Source: Diphasiastrum complanatum (taxonomy: Eukaryota; Streptophyta; Lycopodiopsida; Lycopodiales; Lycopodiaceae). From it: a stretch of 64,000 nt of DNA. The translations under genes were made by a program, and so were the position numbers. Each line of letters begins with the position of its first letter. Positions within the stretch are counted from its first letter, which is position 1. The notes under the pieces were generated by a model. It had not been told where the DNA came from. It saw only the letters and a list, made by a program, of their open reading frames with translations, and made no database searches. Below are positions 37,201 through 52,018 of this stretch, in pieces. Location of the stretch: contig MU832556.1 of assembly GCA_029204225.1 (NCBI GenBank), positions 1-64,000 of the forward strand, read 5' to 3'.

Positions 37201-39734
37201 GAAACATGTAATAATCTTAATGAACTTCAAGTTGGAAGTCTTCTTGCACTTTTTGACTTCTGAAAATAAGAAAAAACATATGTTTTAGATTGTAAAAGTG
37301 TTTAGATTTATTTAAAACAATACGTAAACAAAAATATTATGGGTCCATTTGTTGCACACCATGTCAACCAATATTTTTTGAAAATGTACAAATAAAAAAT
37401 GTTGCAATTAGAACCGAAAAACAAGAAAGAATGATTGTGAAAAAATTAATTAAGGATTGATGATTTAGATCTAACAAATATGGATGTTTTAATATTTAAT
37501 TCTATATTGCTAATGACTAACCATATACAAAAATCAACAATATCTATTTTGAAGGAATAAATTGAATTAATCAAACAACTATTGTTCTGAATTGTCATCA
37601 ATTAAAGAAGACTGACTTACAAAATTTCTTGTCAATATTAGAAGCCTATTAAAAGAAATATATGTTATTGATTCTGATGAAGAAGATGGGTCTTCAATTT
37701 CATCATCTGAAAAAGAGAGCATTTATAATATATTAAGTTTCAAATTGAGAGACATTTATTAAAATTATTTGAAAAATGTACTATAAAAAAAATACTAGTT
37801 GAATTTGATAAAGAAGACGAGTCATCCACTTCATCAGTTGAAACGAGAGTATTTAAAATATGCCAATTTTTGAATCAAGAGACATTAGTAAAAATTCCTT
37901 AAAAAATATACGTTGAAAAAATAATATACAGACATAATTTGAGCACTTTTGTATTTTTATGAGATTTGGAATCTCAAAAATTATGTGTTGTCTTGAAATG
38001 TAGTTTCATTTTTTATTATGACGATTTTATGAAGTTTTTAAAAAAAAAACTTGTAATGATCTATTAAAATTATGTGTTTTTTGGCATTTAATTTTTATAT
38101 AGTTTAGAGATTAACTTTAAAAAAACCATGATTTTGGCCTAAAACTAGGACCATTAAAAAATATCGAAAAAAGTTACATTTTTTGGGTGAAAGTTCCAAA
38201 ACAAAGGTCATCGTGTTCTAACCACTTTATTCAGACGTTTATTTGTTGTATGAAAAAGACCGTAGTGATGCATTCTTTTGTCACTGACACTGATAGGACT
38301 ACTTGTTCTTCTGTTGGACCAGATAATAAGGTTTTGTATTTGACTAATCTTTTAGAGACTTTGGACTGGGTCAAAATCTATCTAGAGTTTGTTAAAAAGA
38401 ATGATACTTTGAGTTTTGTAGAAAATCTTTTTGGCTGTCTTAATGATTATGTCGAGAAATTTGAGAAACGGAAAAAAAAAAAATTAATCTGCATATTAGA
38501 AAAGTTTTTGTTTGCCTAGAGAATGAAAATGGTAATGCTACTACTGATTTTCCATCCACCACACTTGATGCTCCTTTGTCACCACACTCCTTGGTTTTTC
38601 TAGTCGACCCAACTTGAATTGTTTTCACAAGATATATGTGACATTGGAGATCAATTATCGTATGAGTTCTGCCAATCCAAAAATTGTCAAATCCCCTTTG
38701 TACCCATCAGAACCATTGAATTCAAATCCGTCCTCATTGCCTATAAACTTTGGAGTCTCCGTATTGTCAACTTTCTTGCTCATGTGCCCATCGATCTTTG
38801 GATCTTGATGTCACATTTTACTGAAAAATAAATAAATGTCTACAAATCGGCTGCTTTACATAAAAATCTCCCTCTTGAAACTCTAGTGGCCTTTGATATT
38901 GTTATTCGCATGAGCAAATTTGAACATTCTTGTTGCCCTTCCTTGTAAACATGGGCCAGAATCAGAGGACACGTTGAAACTGGCTTCAATAGAATGAACC
39001 TTCATCAAGCCAGAATATGAATTTGAAAACAACCTTTCTTCAAGTGTAGATGTGGTGACAAATGCAAAAACAATTAATCTATTATCTGGTTTGACCACGC
39101 CATCTAGTTTATGATGAACAAATTAGGAAAGTTCTTCCCTGGTGCTTCCCTCCAAAACCAAATGAATGCTTTCTTCATGTGGCTATATAAACCCACTAGA
39201 CCTAGGAAAAGCACACCTTACCCTTTTTTTCATCTGACAGTACATGATAGAAAACATACATAAGATAGAACGTCTTCTGAAACGACCAAGCTTCTCTACA
39301 CTCCAAAATAAATACTTTCAGAACACAATCAAAAGAATGGGCACTTTCAATCGAAACAATCCAAAATCAGTCGCATCAAGGTCAGGGACAGGAAAGAAAA
39401 GATGGTGTACAGGAAAGGAAAGACAAAGTACCAATACAAAGAGCGACCTACCTATCAAAAGGATGAGTTTGTACTGGGACTGATCGATGTGCAGGTTGGA
39501 AAAAGGACAAAAAGAAGAGAAGTCACTATCTCAACGACAGGACGACTTTAGTTGACTACTAGCAGTGATTCAAGGAGCTCTTTTTTACATTTGTATCACC
39601 GAAATAGAGTTTTTGAAGCTATCCATGTGAAGCCTTTTTATGCTCAAGTCTTATTCAGACTATTCGGTGTTGTAGATGAACTCTTTCATGATATTATGTT
39701 TGGTTGGACTTACCTACCAAGTGTCAAGAATGAT
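37201..39734. other. No recognised gene; A+T-rich sequence with a weak 130-bp duplication
   Basis: A block starting GAAGAAGATGGGTCTTC (about 37,679) recurs diverged as AAGAAGACGAGTCATCC (about 37,810), both followed by TTCATCA and GAGAGACATT-like sequence. Open frames at 38,187-38,519 (+), 38,883-39,098 (-), 39,244-39,483 (+) and 39,552-39,740 (+) lack domains I recognise. They could be exons or relics, and I cannot support either. Confidence 0.35.
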
Positions 39735-39905
39735 TGGTAATCGTCTGATCAGAAACTGAGGAGTCGTAGACATCCGTGTTTTGATCAGAGTGAGTAAACA
39801 AGCGCGATCAAACAACAATGAAAATGCATTCAATCACAACAGGCATTCATCTACGTTGTACGCAGATAAAAACAAGCTGCTGCTATATTACACTGAAGCA
39901 CAATA
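39735..39905 (-). repeat. Distal piece of an old copia LTR, split by Copia-4
   Basis: On the - strand this piece (TGTGCTTCAGTGTAATAT...AACTGAGG...CTGATCAGA) matches 49,440-49,610 on the + strand, inside the Copia-3 5' LTR. Its other half lies at 45,817-45,915, beyond Copia-4. Together they form one LTR interrupted by that insertion. Confidence 0.75.
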
Positions 39906-40454
39906 TGGATCCTGATCACAGAACTCATCTCGCACGCAGGTGGACTTCTTGTCTGCATTTTGTCTTGATTGCTTACTAGCATCAGACTACTTCACTGTAT
40001 CTATATTTTAAGTATCATTCAGTAAGTATATAGTCGCTCTTTGTAACTTTAAGATTAGAGTGATTAAGCATCTACAACTAATCAGAAAACTACAAGAGTG
40101 GTAGATTAGCCACAACCTAGAGTGTATCTACTGACGTCATGCCATCAGATCAGATATCTGAACTTCTGGGTACTTGCATGATCTTTGCTAGTACTCTTTG
40201 GAGCGTGAGGACAGAAAAGATTTCGCGCCATTTTTTTGTGTCGCGTCGTTGGTTTCGTTTTCGTCGTCTAACTTTCTCGTATTGGACCGCAAAAGATTCT
40301 CGTTCGTGAATCTTTCATGTTTGTGTCTTTTTGTCAGGTGTTCACAAAACTTTCGTGCTTCGTGTCTCTTGACTTTCATGTTCGCGAACATCTTCGTGTG
40401 GTAGAGGGCTAAAAGCTAGCAAGGCTTTGTAGTTAGAAACGTTTTGTTTCTTCA
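39906..40454 (-). repeat. 3' LTR of Copia-4
   Basis: Preceded, on the element strand, by a purine tract GAGAGGGAGC (40,455-40,464). The repeat begins TGAAGAAAC and ends GGATCCA on that strand. Confidence 0.85.
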
Positions 40455-43400
40455 GCTCCCTCTCAAAGCATGATAGCTTTACGATTCCAAGACTGCTCCT
40501 CTGTCTCTCAAAAATTCCTTTGTCCAGGGCTTTAGTGAAGATGTCAGCAACCATGTCTTTCGTTCCGAGGAAGGTGGTCTGCAGCATCTTCTTTTCAATT
40601 AGATCCCTGATCAAGTGGTACTTGATCGCAATGTGCTTCGTTCTGGAATGGAACACGGGATCTTTCGTCAGGTGTATTTCAGAGGTGTTGTCCATCTGCA
40701 AGACCAGAGGCTCATTTTTTGTTTCGCCCAATTCGTCCAGGAACTGCCTTAGCCAGATTACCTCGTTGGCCATCTTTGCTGCTGCAACGTACTCTGCTTC
40801 GTAGGAGCTGCACTTGATGCGATGGTGCATTCTCCTGAGACGCTTTTACAATTGTCTTTGAGAAATGCCCAGCTAGCATCGTTGTAGGAAAGTATCCTGA
40901 AACCTGCATCACGACAATAACACAACCCGTAATCTCTCATAATTGAAGTTATTGCAAAATATGTTTTGTAATCTTCCAATGTGTCGAGCTTGGATTCGTG
41001 CAGAATTGGCTCATCCTGAATACTGCATAAGCAATATTAGGACGTGTGTTGTCCGCAAGGTACATTAGTGATCCTATCAGCATCCTATAAGGTGTGAGCT
41101 GCATCTTTTCTCTCTCTTCCTCAGTCTTTGGATAGTCATCACTTGTCAGCACCATCCCTGCGAGCATTGGAGTATTCGCTCCTTTGCAATTCAGCATCCC
41201 AAACTCCTCTAGGATCTTCTGGGTGTATCTGGACTGATGAAAGTACAACTTACCTCCCTCATAGTCCCTTTCAATTTGCAAGCCTAGGTAGCACTTGGCT
41301 TCTCCCAGAACCACGATCTTCTGGGTGTATCTGGACGGATGAAGGCACAACTTACCTCCCTCATAGTCCCTTTCAATTTTCAAGCCTAGGTAACACCTGG
41401 CTTCTCCCAGATTCACAATCTCAAAATGTTTCGAGATGTCTGTCTTCACTTCAGCAATCAGCTGTTCACTCCTCCAAAGTATTAGAGTGTCGTCCACGTA
41501 TATAGCCACAATGATGATCTGCCCATCTGTAACTCTGACACATACATTGGAATCAGCCAGCAAGGGCTTGAATCCCAATGATTTCAGGGCTTGATCTTTC
41601 TTCTGGTACATTGTCGGGCTGATTGTTTCAGACCGTAGATACTTTTATGCATTCTGCATGCATAGTCATGAAGTGAATTCAAGACGAATCCTAGGGGTTG
41701 ATCCATGTAGACCTCTTCATCTAATTCGCCATGCAAGAAGGTTGTCTTCTCGTCCACAATGTGGATCTTGAGGTCATAAGCTGCTACATATGCAAATAAC
41801 AAACGTAGGGACGAATGTTTGACGACAAAAGAGAAGGTTTCAGAGTAGTCAATACCGTATCTCTGAGAGAAACCCTTCGCTACTAGTCTTGCCTTGTATT
41901 TTATCACATTCTCATCTGGTCCGTATTTGAGCTTGAAGACCCATTTGCATTTGACAGTCTTGCGCTTATGTGGTAATGGCTCCAACGTCCATACCTGGTT
42001 CTTCCTCATGGACTCCATCTCTTCGTTCATAGATTGGATCCATCTGTCCTTTTATGGACTTTCAATCGCCTTCTCGAATGTCTGTGGTTCACCACTGAAT
42101 CCACAAAATTCTTCTGATGTGGAAGTTGAGCTACCTGGCACATATCTTGCTGGCGCTCTTCGTGGTCTTGTCGACCTTCTAGGAGATCCTCTTGGGACAG
42201 CAATGTCTTTGCCTTTGTCTGCTCTGCTCAGTCCGGAACCATCTTGGTTCACAAGAACTGTAGCAGTAGGCTACCTCTCGAATCTTTCTTCTTCACATTC
42301 GTTGTTCGAATGAGAGACGACTCGAAAATTTTCATTTTCGTGTTCATCCTCTGTTCCCTTTGTCACTTGTGACAGGTCAGAGTACTGTCTCTCCAGAACT
42401 TCATAGCTGATAGGATCGTCATTGGCCATTGTCCTGTCTCATCAAATCTGACATCTATCACTGTTTTCATAGTGTTCGTGTTTGGCATGTAAACTTTGTA
42501 GTATGACGAGTTGTTGTCATAACCTACCAGAAATCTTAACTTGGCTTTCTCATCAAGCTTCTTTCGAAGCTTATCTGAAATATGTGCATAAGCTGCACAG
42601 CCAAAGACTCTGACGTGAGATAGGTTGGGCTTTCTACCCCACCATAGCTCGTGTGGTGTCGTGTGAGGGACACCAGACTTGCCTGTCCTGTTCTGGATGT
42701 ATGCGGCTGTAGCTATTGCTTCAGCCCAGGTACCCTTGGAGCCTTTGATTAGGCCATAATACATCCGGCTACTTCCATCATGGTCCTGTTCTTTCATTCA
42801 GCAACACCATTGTGCTGTGGCATATAGGCTACAGTCCTTCTGTGAATGATGCCATGATCATTGCAGAATTCAATGAAGCGATTCGAGATGTATTCACCAC
42901 CTCGATCTGTCCTGATTTGCTTCACTTTGTTGTCTATACATCTCTCAGCCCAATTCACATATTCTGTGAATTTATCAAATGCTTCATATTTATTCTGAAT
43001 AAAATACACTCTGGCAAATTTGCTATAGTCATCAATGAAGGTTATATAATACTTTGAACCTCCTATTGAGATCACATTGAATGGTCCGCAGATGACAGAA
43101 TGCACTAACTCCATAATCTTAGTCGTTCTGTAGGAGTCTTTGATAAATGGAGTGTGTGACATCTTTCCCTTCAAACATGCATCATAGGTGGTCGAACTGG
43201 TTGCATTCGAGATGCTGACCTCTGTTATCGCTCCATGATGGCTTGCTTGGTAAAGTGCCATTGAGTTCATGTGGTAGAGTCTCCTATGCCACAGAGTGTC
43301 TGGCTGGTCATCATGAGTCTGATTACCTGATCTGCAGGTAGGCGTACCTTCAGATGATATAGGTTTCCTTTCCTTCTGTCTTGAGCGATCAAAGTTTTGG

Positions 43401-44709
43401 TACTGGCATCAACCATGTTGCATGCTTCGTCAGAAAACGTCACACGCATCCCTGCATCTACTATTCTTGCCACAAAAAGCAAGTCTTGTTGTAGTGTAGG
43501 CATGAATAGAACGTCTTTGAGCCATCTGTCTTTGCCATTGGTGTTGAGCCACAGTGAACCAATACCGTTCACTTGATGTCTAGATCCATCTCCAAGAACT
43601 ATGAATCTTGAAGGATCCGCACTTTTGAAATCAGACATTATACATCTTGATGTCACGAAGTGTGAGGTGGCTCCTAAATCTAGGATCACCTCATGTGTGT
43701 CAGATGTTGATGTTGCACACACGTCTTCACAGATATAGACGATCGAACAGTTTCAGTTTGTTTTTTTTTTCGCCCATCTTTGAGCTCTCAGGCTCCTCAA
43801 CATAGGATGAACTATTGTTGTTCTCCTGTCTGTTCTGCTCTGCGGCAATCAACGGTTGCATGACCCTTCTTGTGGCAGTGAAAACACTCAATCTTGGGAT
43901 TGAGCCAACATGTATCTACTGTATGCCCGTCTCTTCTACATCTCACACAAGTCTTCTTGTCTGCACCTTGCTGCTTCGACCTCCCTTTGCTCTTCCAGTT
44001 GCTTTTGTTGGTCCCCTCTGCTTGCTGATCACGATCCAGCCTCTAATTTGACTCCCTCTTAGGCTTGAATTGTTTCTTGTATTTTTCTTTGTTGTCATAG
44101 AGGGCCTGGTCAGAACCATCTTTGTGATCAAGATGTTCTCTGGCCTCGACTTCCTCTCGAATCTCGACAATCGCCTTTTTGATGTTCATGGTAGGATCTT
44201 TCGCGAGCAGGGTCTTCGTTGTCTGGAATGATCTGGGTAAGGCTCTCAATAGGTATGTGAGCTGCTTCTCAGCTGACACTGCATTCTCTACTCTAGAGCT
44301 ATGTAGTGATAGGAATAGATCCTTCATCTTTCTTACGGAATAAGCGAGGTCCTTCCCATCCCACTGTAGATTCGTCAGCTGATCTTCCAACATCATGATT
44401 TGACTTCTTGATTTTGTCTGAAGTCTGGTGAGCAATGCATCCCTCATCTCCTTAGCTTTGGAGAGTGTAGCCAGGTCAAGTCTGAGACTATCTTCGATGG
44501 AAGATGATAGCAAGGCAGTCGTTTTTCTCCCTCCACTCGCGTAGCTCCTTGCCTGATGTTGTAGGCATCTCTTCTATGCCATCCACCCAGGGGAAGAGTC
44601 CTTTGCCCTTGAGTATGAGTGATGTCTTAACTTTCCAGGCTAGAAAGTTAGATCCTGAAGAATCAAGAATTGTGCAGACCTTGCTTTGCATGCTGCTGAT
44701 TGAAGCCAT
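40342..44709 (-). pseudogene. Copia-4 gag-pol remnants with an internal RT duplication
   Basis: Read on the - strand. Gag starts MASISSMQSKVCTIL (44,709) with FLAWKVKTSLILKGK, and contains two zinc knuckles, CVRCRRDGHTVDTC and CFHCHKKGHATVDC (about 43,850-43,960). The protease site reads LDLGATSHF (near 43,670), where DSGA is expected, so the catalytic triplet is altered. The integrase region runs 42,363-43,270 with FIDDYSKFARVYF, IRTDRGGEYISNRF and MPQHNGVAE. RT spans 40,949-42,030 with KWVFKLKYGPDENV, GIDYSETFSFVV and IYVDDTLIL. It contains a 34-residue tandem duplication (CYLGLKIERDYEGGKL / CYLGLQIERDYEGGKL). RNase H is at 40,433-40,830 with SSYEAEYVAAAK and KHIAIKYHLIRDL. The parts lie in different frames and cannot make a polyprotein. 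Confidence 0.88.
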
Positions 44710-44811
44710 TGCTTTTGAGATCTGTTCTCTTGTTGATGGTTGTTCGTTTAAATGCTTGGCCTCCTAGATCTGATAGCTTCTTGGCTATGTCAGATTATGA
44801 CAAGATAGGTA

Positions 44812-44824
44812 GGCTCTGATACCA
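44812..44824 (-). other. Primer binding site-like sequence of Copia-4
   Basis: On the - strand the sequence reads TGGTATCAGAGCC, as in the other elements. It lies about 440 bp inside the LTR copy at 45,267-45,816, not next to it as expected. Confidence 0.6.
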
Positions 44825-44835
44825 CTAAAGAGAAG

Positions 44836-45266
44836 GAAAATTTCTTTCACGGTCACGAAACTATTGTGAAACTGTCGCGAAAGCGTAGCAACTGCAATTC
44901 TCTGTCGTTCGGATGGAGTTCAAATGCGATCGCTGGACACCACCAGCTGAATCACTCCTACAGTCCTCCAGAATGTAGTCAAACACTGCTGATCTACGTT
45001 CATAAATTAATGCAGCATTCAAAAATTTAACCAATGTGCAAAATTGAAATGAATGGGAGAATCAGACACACAAATAATAGCAGACACATTTGCGTTTAAG
45101 ATCATACATCATAAATTGACATGTGCACGATGGCTACAAGATCATCTATTGATTTTCTCTGATTCCTCAAGCATTGCATGAAGATCCACGCAATGCGTTG
45201 GCATGAGAGAAATACAGTTCTCTCACAAATGGATGTCTCGCTTACTAGCAGACTTGTGGATCTCTA
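44836..45266 (-). other. Unexplained segment between the Copia-4 5' LTR and its primer site
   Basis: About 430 bp separate the LTR copy from the primer site. The segment has no counterpart next to the 3' LTR. It may be the rest of a longer LTR whose 3' copy was lost, or inserted sequence. No coding capacity is seen. Confidence 0.4.
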
Positions 45267-45816
45267 TGGATCCTGATCACAGAACTCGTCTCGCATGCAA
45301 GTGAGCTTCTTGTTTGTATTTTGTCTTGATTGCTTACTAGCATCAGACTACTTCATTGTCTCTATATTTTAAGTATCATCTAGTAAGTATATAGTCGCTC
45401 TTTGTAGCTTTAAGATTAGAGTGATTAAGCATCTACAACTAATCAAGAAAATACAAGAGTGGCAGATTAGCCACGACCTAGAGTGTATCTGCTGACGTCA
45501 TGCCATCAGATTAGATATCTATACTTCTGGGTACTTGCATGATCTTTGCTGGTACTCTTTGGAGCATGAGGGCAGAAAAGATTTTGCAACATTTTTTGTC
45601 TCGCATCATTGGTTTTGTTTTCGTGGTCTGACTTTCTCTCGTGTTGGACCGCAAAAGATTCTCGTTCGCGAATCTTTCGTGTTTGTGTCTTTTCATCAGG
45701 TGTTTGCGAAACCTTCGTGCTTCGCGTCTCTTGACTTTTGTGTTCGTGAACATCTTCGTCGGGCAGCAGGCTGAAAGCTAGCAAGGCTTTGAGATTAGAA
45801 ACATTTTGTTTCTTCA
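45267..45816 (-). repeat. 5' LTR of Copia-4
   Basis: A 550-bp direct repeat of 39,906-40,454, followed by AATA and then the proximal half of the older LTR. Confidence 0.85.
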
Positions 45817-46060
45817 AATACAAAATAAAATGACGGCGTAATTGGGATGGTCAAATAATGTGTCTCATGGATGGAGCAACCCGTAATCTGTGCTTGGATG
45901 ATTTAATTTCCAACAGTCCCCCTTAAGGTCACGGTTGGTGCCTTGGTATCTTCATCAGGTTCAGCTTGATTCTTTCCAATTTTTTAATGGGTTCCCTCCA
46001 CTTTTTGAATTTCAAATACTTAGGGTAGAAATTGGCCAATAGGATTTGAGGCCAAAGCTA
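45817..46060 (-). mobile_element. Start of the old LTR and 3' end of an older copia pol
   Basis: On the - strand, sequence equivalent to the Copia-3 pol end (GATGAAGATACCAAGGCACC, about 45,945-45,960) and the purine tract CCTTAAGGGGGA lead into TGTTGGAAATTAA (start of the LTR at 45,915). The same junction, CCTTAAGGGGGATTGTTGG, is at 60,131-60,149. The LTR then reads ATCATCCAAGCACAGATT, as at 49,349, and is broken at 45,816 by Copia-4. Confidence 0.7.
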
Positions 46061-47496
46061 TCTCTTCATTTCAATACAAGTAGGTTGGTCCTGTTATGGA
46101 ATGGATATGGAATGTCCTTGCTCTTCATCCTTCCTCCTCTATTTCTCATATTTCTTTGAATTTGATAATTATTGGATTTGATTGTTGTTGGAGTTGATTG
46201 TTGTTATGCTTTTTGTGAGAGAGAGTTACCAATTTCACGTAGTTCCTCTTGATAAAGCAAGGCTAAACCCTTTGAAGCCTTTATTCATAATCCAACAAGG
46301 TAAAGTAAAACTAAAAAGTAAAATACAGTACTATAAAGCACCATAAAGCATAACCACTTTCAAAACGTCCAACTGATACCTGTCACCATCCCACAACACA
46401 AAATCGCATGAGTTAGTATAGTGGGGAAGACATGTGTCATAGCTGAGCGTTAGTTGTTATCCATGTCCAAAAGAAACTATACCACTTAACAACATAAATA
46501 GCATTCTAAATTATAGTCTAGTCTTCCCAAACGATAGAATGTTTTTTAGCGATAGGCCAAAAGCCCTGACATTACTGTATCAGGGCATGTGCCATGCTGA
46601 TTAGTTTATGAGGATTGGTCCATATCAGTTTCATTTTGTTTTGTGTATAAGTATGAATAGTTTTCACCGTGTATATTGTATCTCGCTAAAATATATGGTG
46701 TGAGCACGTGTGCTGGTATTAGGGCAAATCCATGCCATTCTAATCCATGTGACAACTTTCGGAAAACCAGTCACACACTATTGTCCATACTCCTGAGCAT
46801 ATCCATGCTTTACAATCGTATCTCACCATGCTCTGATATGACAACTGAATGGATATTATTTGACGATAGCCATGATTGAATAGTGTTGTTTAGAATAGAC
46901 TTGCGTTTATCAAAACTACATATTCAACCCATAGTATTTATGATATTGTCCAGGATAAGTTATATATTATCGGTGTGGTGTTCGTGGTTTTTACCAGGTA
47001 TTAGGGCAGATTTGTGCCATTCTAATCCTTTTGTAAGAGTCTTTTATCTTACGTATATCCATGATGTCTAAGATAGTTTTAATGAACCACCTTTCCAATG
47101 GACATCATTTAAGTCATCATTATCAGAGTGTTAAATTGGTTACAAAATGGTAGATGGCAGGGTGTAGGAAGAAACGTGTTTAAGCAACCAAGGTGTTCTT
47201 TCTAACCATAGATAAAAGTATACGTAAAACCAACACCCTCTTCCCTTTGAGCGTAAGTTGCTTATGCACAACTTGAATTTTGTTGTGAGAAATCATACCT
47301 GGATGATTGCAGATGTGTTATCTTTTGAGGATGTCATGCTAATCCTTCAAGTGCTCTTGCTTTCTTTAGAATCAAATCATTAAAAATGCTATTGTCAAAT
47401 AAAGTATTTTCATTCTTATTTAATAGCAGAGATCATAATTTTAGAGACAGCTATACCTCAGTTGCTATATTAATTCGGAGCGAAGTGTTTCATGTA
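46061..47496. other. No gene recognised; weak 280-bp-spaced duplication
   Basis: GGTATTAGGGCAAATCCATG (about 46,714) recurs as GGTATTAGGGCAGATTTGTG (about 46,998), both followed by CCATTCTAATCC. I see no domain, RNA gene or element end. Confidence 0.4.
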
Positions 47497-49937
<2,441 letters not shown>

Positions 49938-49949
49938 TGGTATCAGAGC
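49938..49949 (+). other. Primer binding site of Copia-3
   Basis: TGGTATCAGAGC follows CCCATCAGAT and precedes the gag start at 50,002. Confidence 0.9.
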
Positions 49950-50001
49950 ATAGCTCAAATAAACCAAGAGATTAAGTTTGTTTTATTTGTATATTGTTAT
50001 C

Positions 50002-51143
50002 ATGTCTCATATAGGTAGCTCTTCATCTTCATCACTCGGTGAAGCTAGATTCATTGACAAGTTGAATGGTTCTAACTTCTACATTTGAAAGTTAAAACTT
50101 AGAATGATGTTGATAGATAGAGATCTTTGGGATGTAGTAGAAGGTGCAGACCTGAAACCAGAAGATGGTGATCAAGCAAAGGCCTGGAGGATCAAAGATC
50201 AGAAGGCCCTAGCATGTATCACACTCAATCTGGCCGACTCCCAAATATCTTACGTTACCACATGCAAAACCTCTAAGGAAGCACTGGACTTGTTATCAAG
50301 TCTTTATGAGACTCACGATGTGACCACGAGATTACATCTTAGAAGGAAGTTCTTTACTCTTAGCATGTCTGATTCTACTACCATCACTTCTCACATCAAT
50401 AGCTTCAAGTCCCTATTAGATCAGTTATCAGTTGTAGGATGATCTATTCAAGATGATGATGTCGTTATGAGGTTGCTTTCTTCTCTTCCAAAGTCCTACG
50501 AGCACTTTGTGGTGATGATCTCCACACAACCTGACCTCACTCTTTAAAAGGTGATCGGTCATCTTCTTCAAAAACAAATGCGGAGAAAGACCAGCAGCCT
50601 ATCCATCAAAGACAAATCCATGGCTCTATACACCAAGAAGAAAGACTATTCCAAGGGCAAGAATCAAGTGCAGCAGCAACAACAGAAGCTTCACATCCAT
50701 GGTGAGCATGGTGGATCGCGCAAGAAGCTCTTCTATAGATATTGCAAAAGAGCTAATCATGACATCAAGGAGTGTCGCATCAGGATCTACAACGAGACAA
50801 AGAAGCAACAACAGCAACAACAGCCAGACTCTTCCAACATGGTGGAATTCAAGGATTCAGATACACACTTGTTAATGGCTTACAGCAACAGCGAAGACTG
50901 TGATAACTAGTACCTAGACAGCGGCGCTACCCAACACATGACCTCTCGCAAGGAATGGTTACGGAGTACACAGCTTACAGTAGAGACCAATTTATCTACC
51001 TCGGAGATTCTAGCACCATACGCGTGGAAGGAAAAGGAGCAGTGAAGATCAACTTCAACAACGATCTGTCCATTTGTGTTCCTAATGTCCTTCATGTTCC
51101 TCAGTTGTCAAAGAACCTGTTATCAATCTCCAAGATAACTGTT
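50002..51143 (+). pseudogene. Copia-3 gag and protease N-part, with stops
   Basis: Gag begins MSHIGSSSSSS (50,002). It has FIDKLNGSNFYI then a stop (about 50,087), and continues with RDLWDVVEGADLKPEDGDQ, AKAWRIKDQKALACITLNLA (a UBN2-type copia gag) and DDVVMRLLSSLPKSYEHF, with further stops at 50,440 and 50,547. The zinc knuckle reads FYRYCKRANHDIKEC, with the first cysteine replaced by tyrosine. Gln-rich runs flank it. The protease site YLDSGATQHMTS follows a stop at about 50,909. The frame runs on through NVLHVPQLSKNLLSISKITV and is cut at 51,143 by Copia-2; the rest resumes at 57,458. Confidence 0.85.
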
Positions 51144-52005
51144 TGATAAATTTTACAGTTTTTAGGACAATAATGATTGTACTTTACAATCATAGAGAGT
51201 TATTGGTTGCTTAATCAATGAATCTATCAAGTTCTACACATTAGATCTTGATCTAGATTCACTACACTTGGATTTAAGCAAGAGCAATGGATCAACACAT
51301 CATTTTTTAGTGAGAGCGGCTTCACACGTGTGGAGTACTGTCCACTGTACGGCCTGCACCTGAAACAACAAGTACAATGATACTAGATAGCAATCATGCA
51401 TAAAAATCACAAGACAAATGACTAGAAATCTCACAAAAGTGTAGAGTGCAAAAGTCTCATCAATTTTCTTAGCAAAATGATGATCCTTTTATGGATCAAG
51501 TACATCCATGAGTCTGGTACAGTCCAGCAGGCCTTCACACGTGTGAAGAGTGCCACATCACTCATATCTATCCATTTGATCCATCCTTGATCCTTATCCA
51601 ATAGTTGACCTTCTAGAATATGACTAAAATCCAAAAAGCTAGTCTCCTAGAATATAGGAATATTCCCTACAAAATAGGATCTAAGGAAAATGGTCAACTC
51701 TTATCTTCTAGTACTCTATACACACATGTGAACATCCACTTGCCATGTGGGAGCATTTACTCATGCACATGCAAGGAAAAGCTAATTTGTAGGTGACTAG
51801 TCAACTTGACTAAAAACTAGTCATTTCATGTTCACACTAACTAGAATGATACAAAATCAATTTGGATATATACAAACATGAAAAGTACATCCTTTCACAC
51901 ATGGGAACATGCTCCACACGTGTGAAATCATATCATCAACATATTCTAATGTTTGATCAATATTTACATGAACCAATGTCAAGTGAGAAGTGACAATTTT
52001 CAACA
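51144..52005 (-). repeat. 3' LTR of Copia-2
   Basis: The LTR contains three CACACGTGTG palindromes: TTCACACGTGTGGA at 51,321, TTCACACGTGTGAA at 51,534-51,547 and TCCACACGTGTGAA at 51,913. It is the same as 56,596-57,457 at an offset of 5,452. Confidence 0.95.
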
Positions 52006-52018
52006 CTCCTCCTCACTT

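Larger units (their letters stand above)
39906..45816 (-). mobile_element. Copia-4: decayed Ty1/copia element on the - strand
   Basis: Direct repeats of 549 bp (39,906-40,454) and 550 bp (45,267-45,816) flank gag-pol remnants. They begin TGGATCC and end TTCTTCA on the + strand and differ at roughly 7% of positions over the 345 bp I compared. AATA occurs on both flanks (39,902-39,905 and 45,817-45,820) as the probable target duplication. The element interrupts an older copia LTR. It is much older than Copia-1 and Copia-2. Confidence 0.85.
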
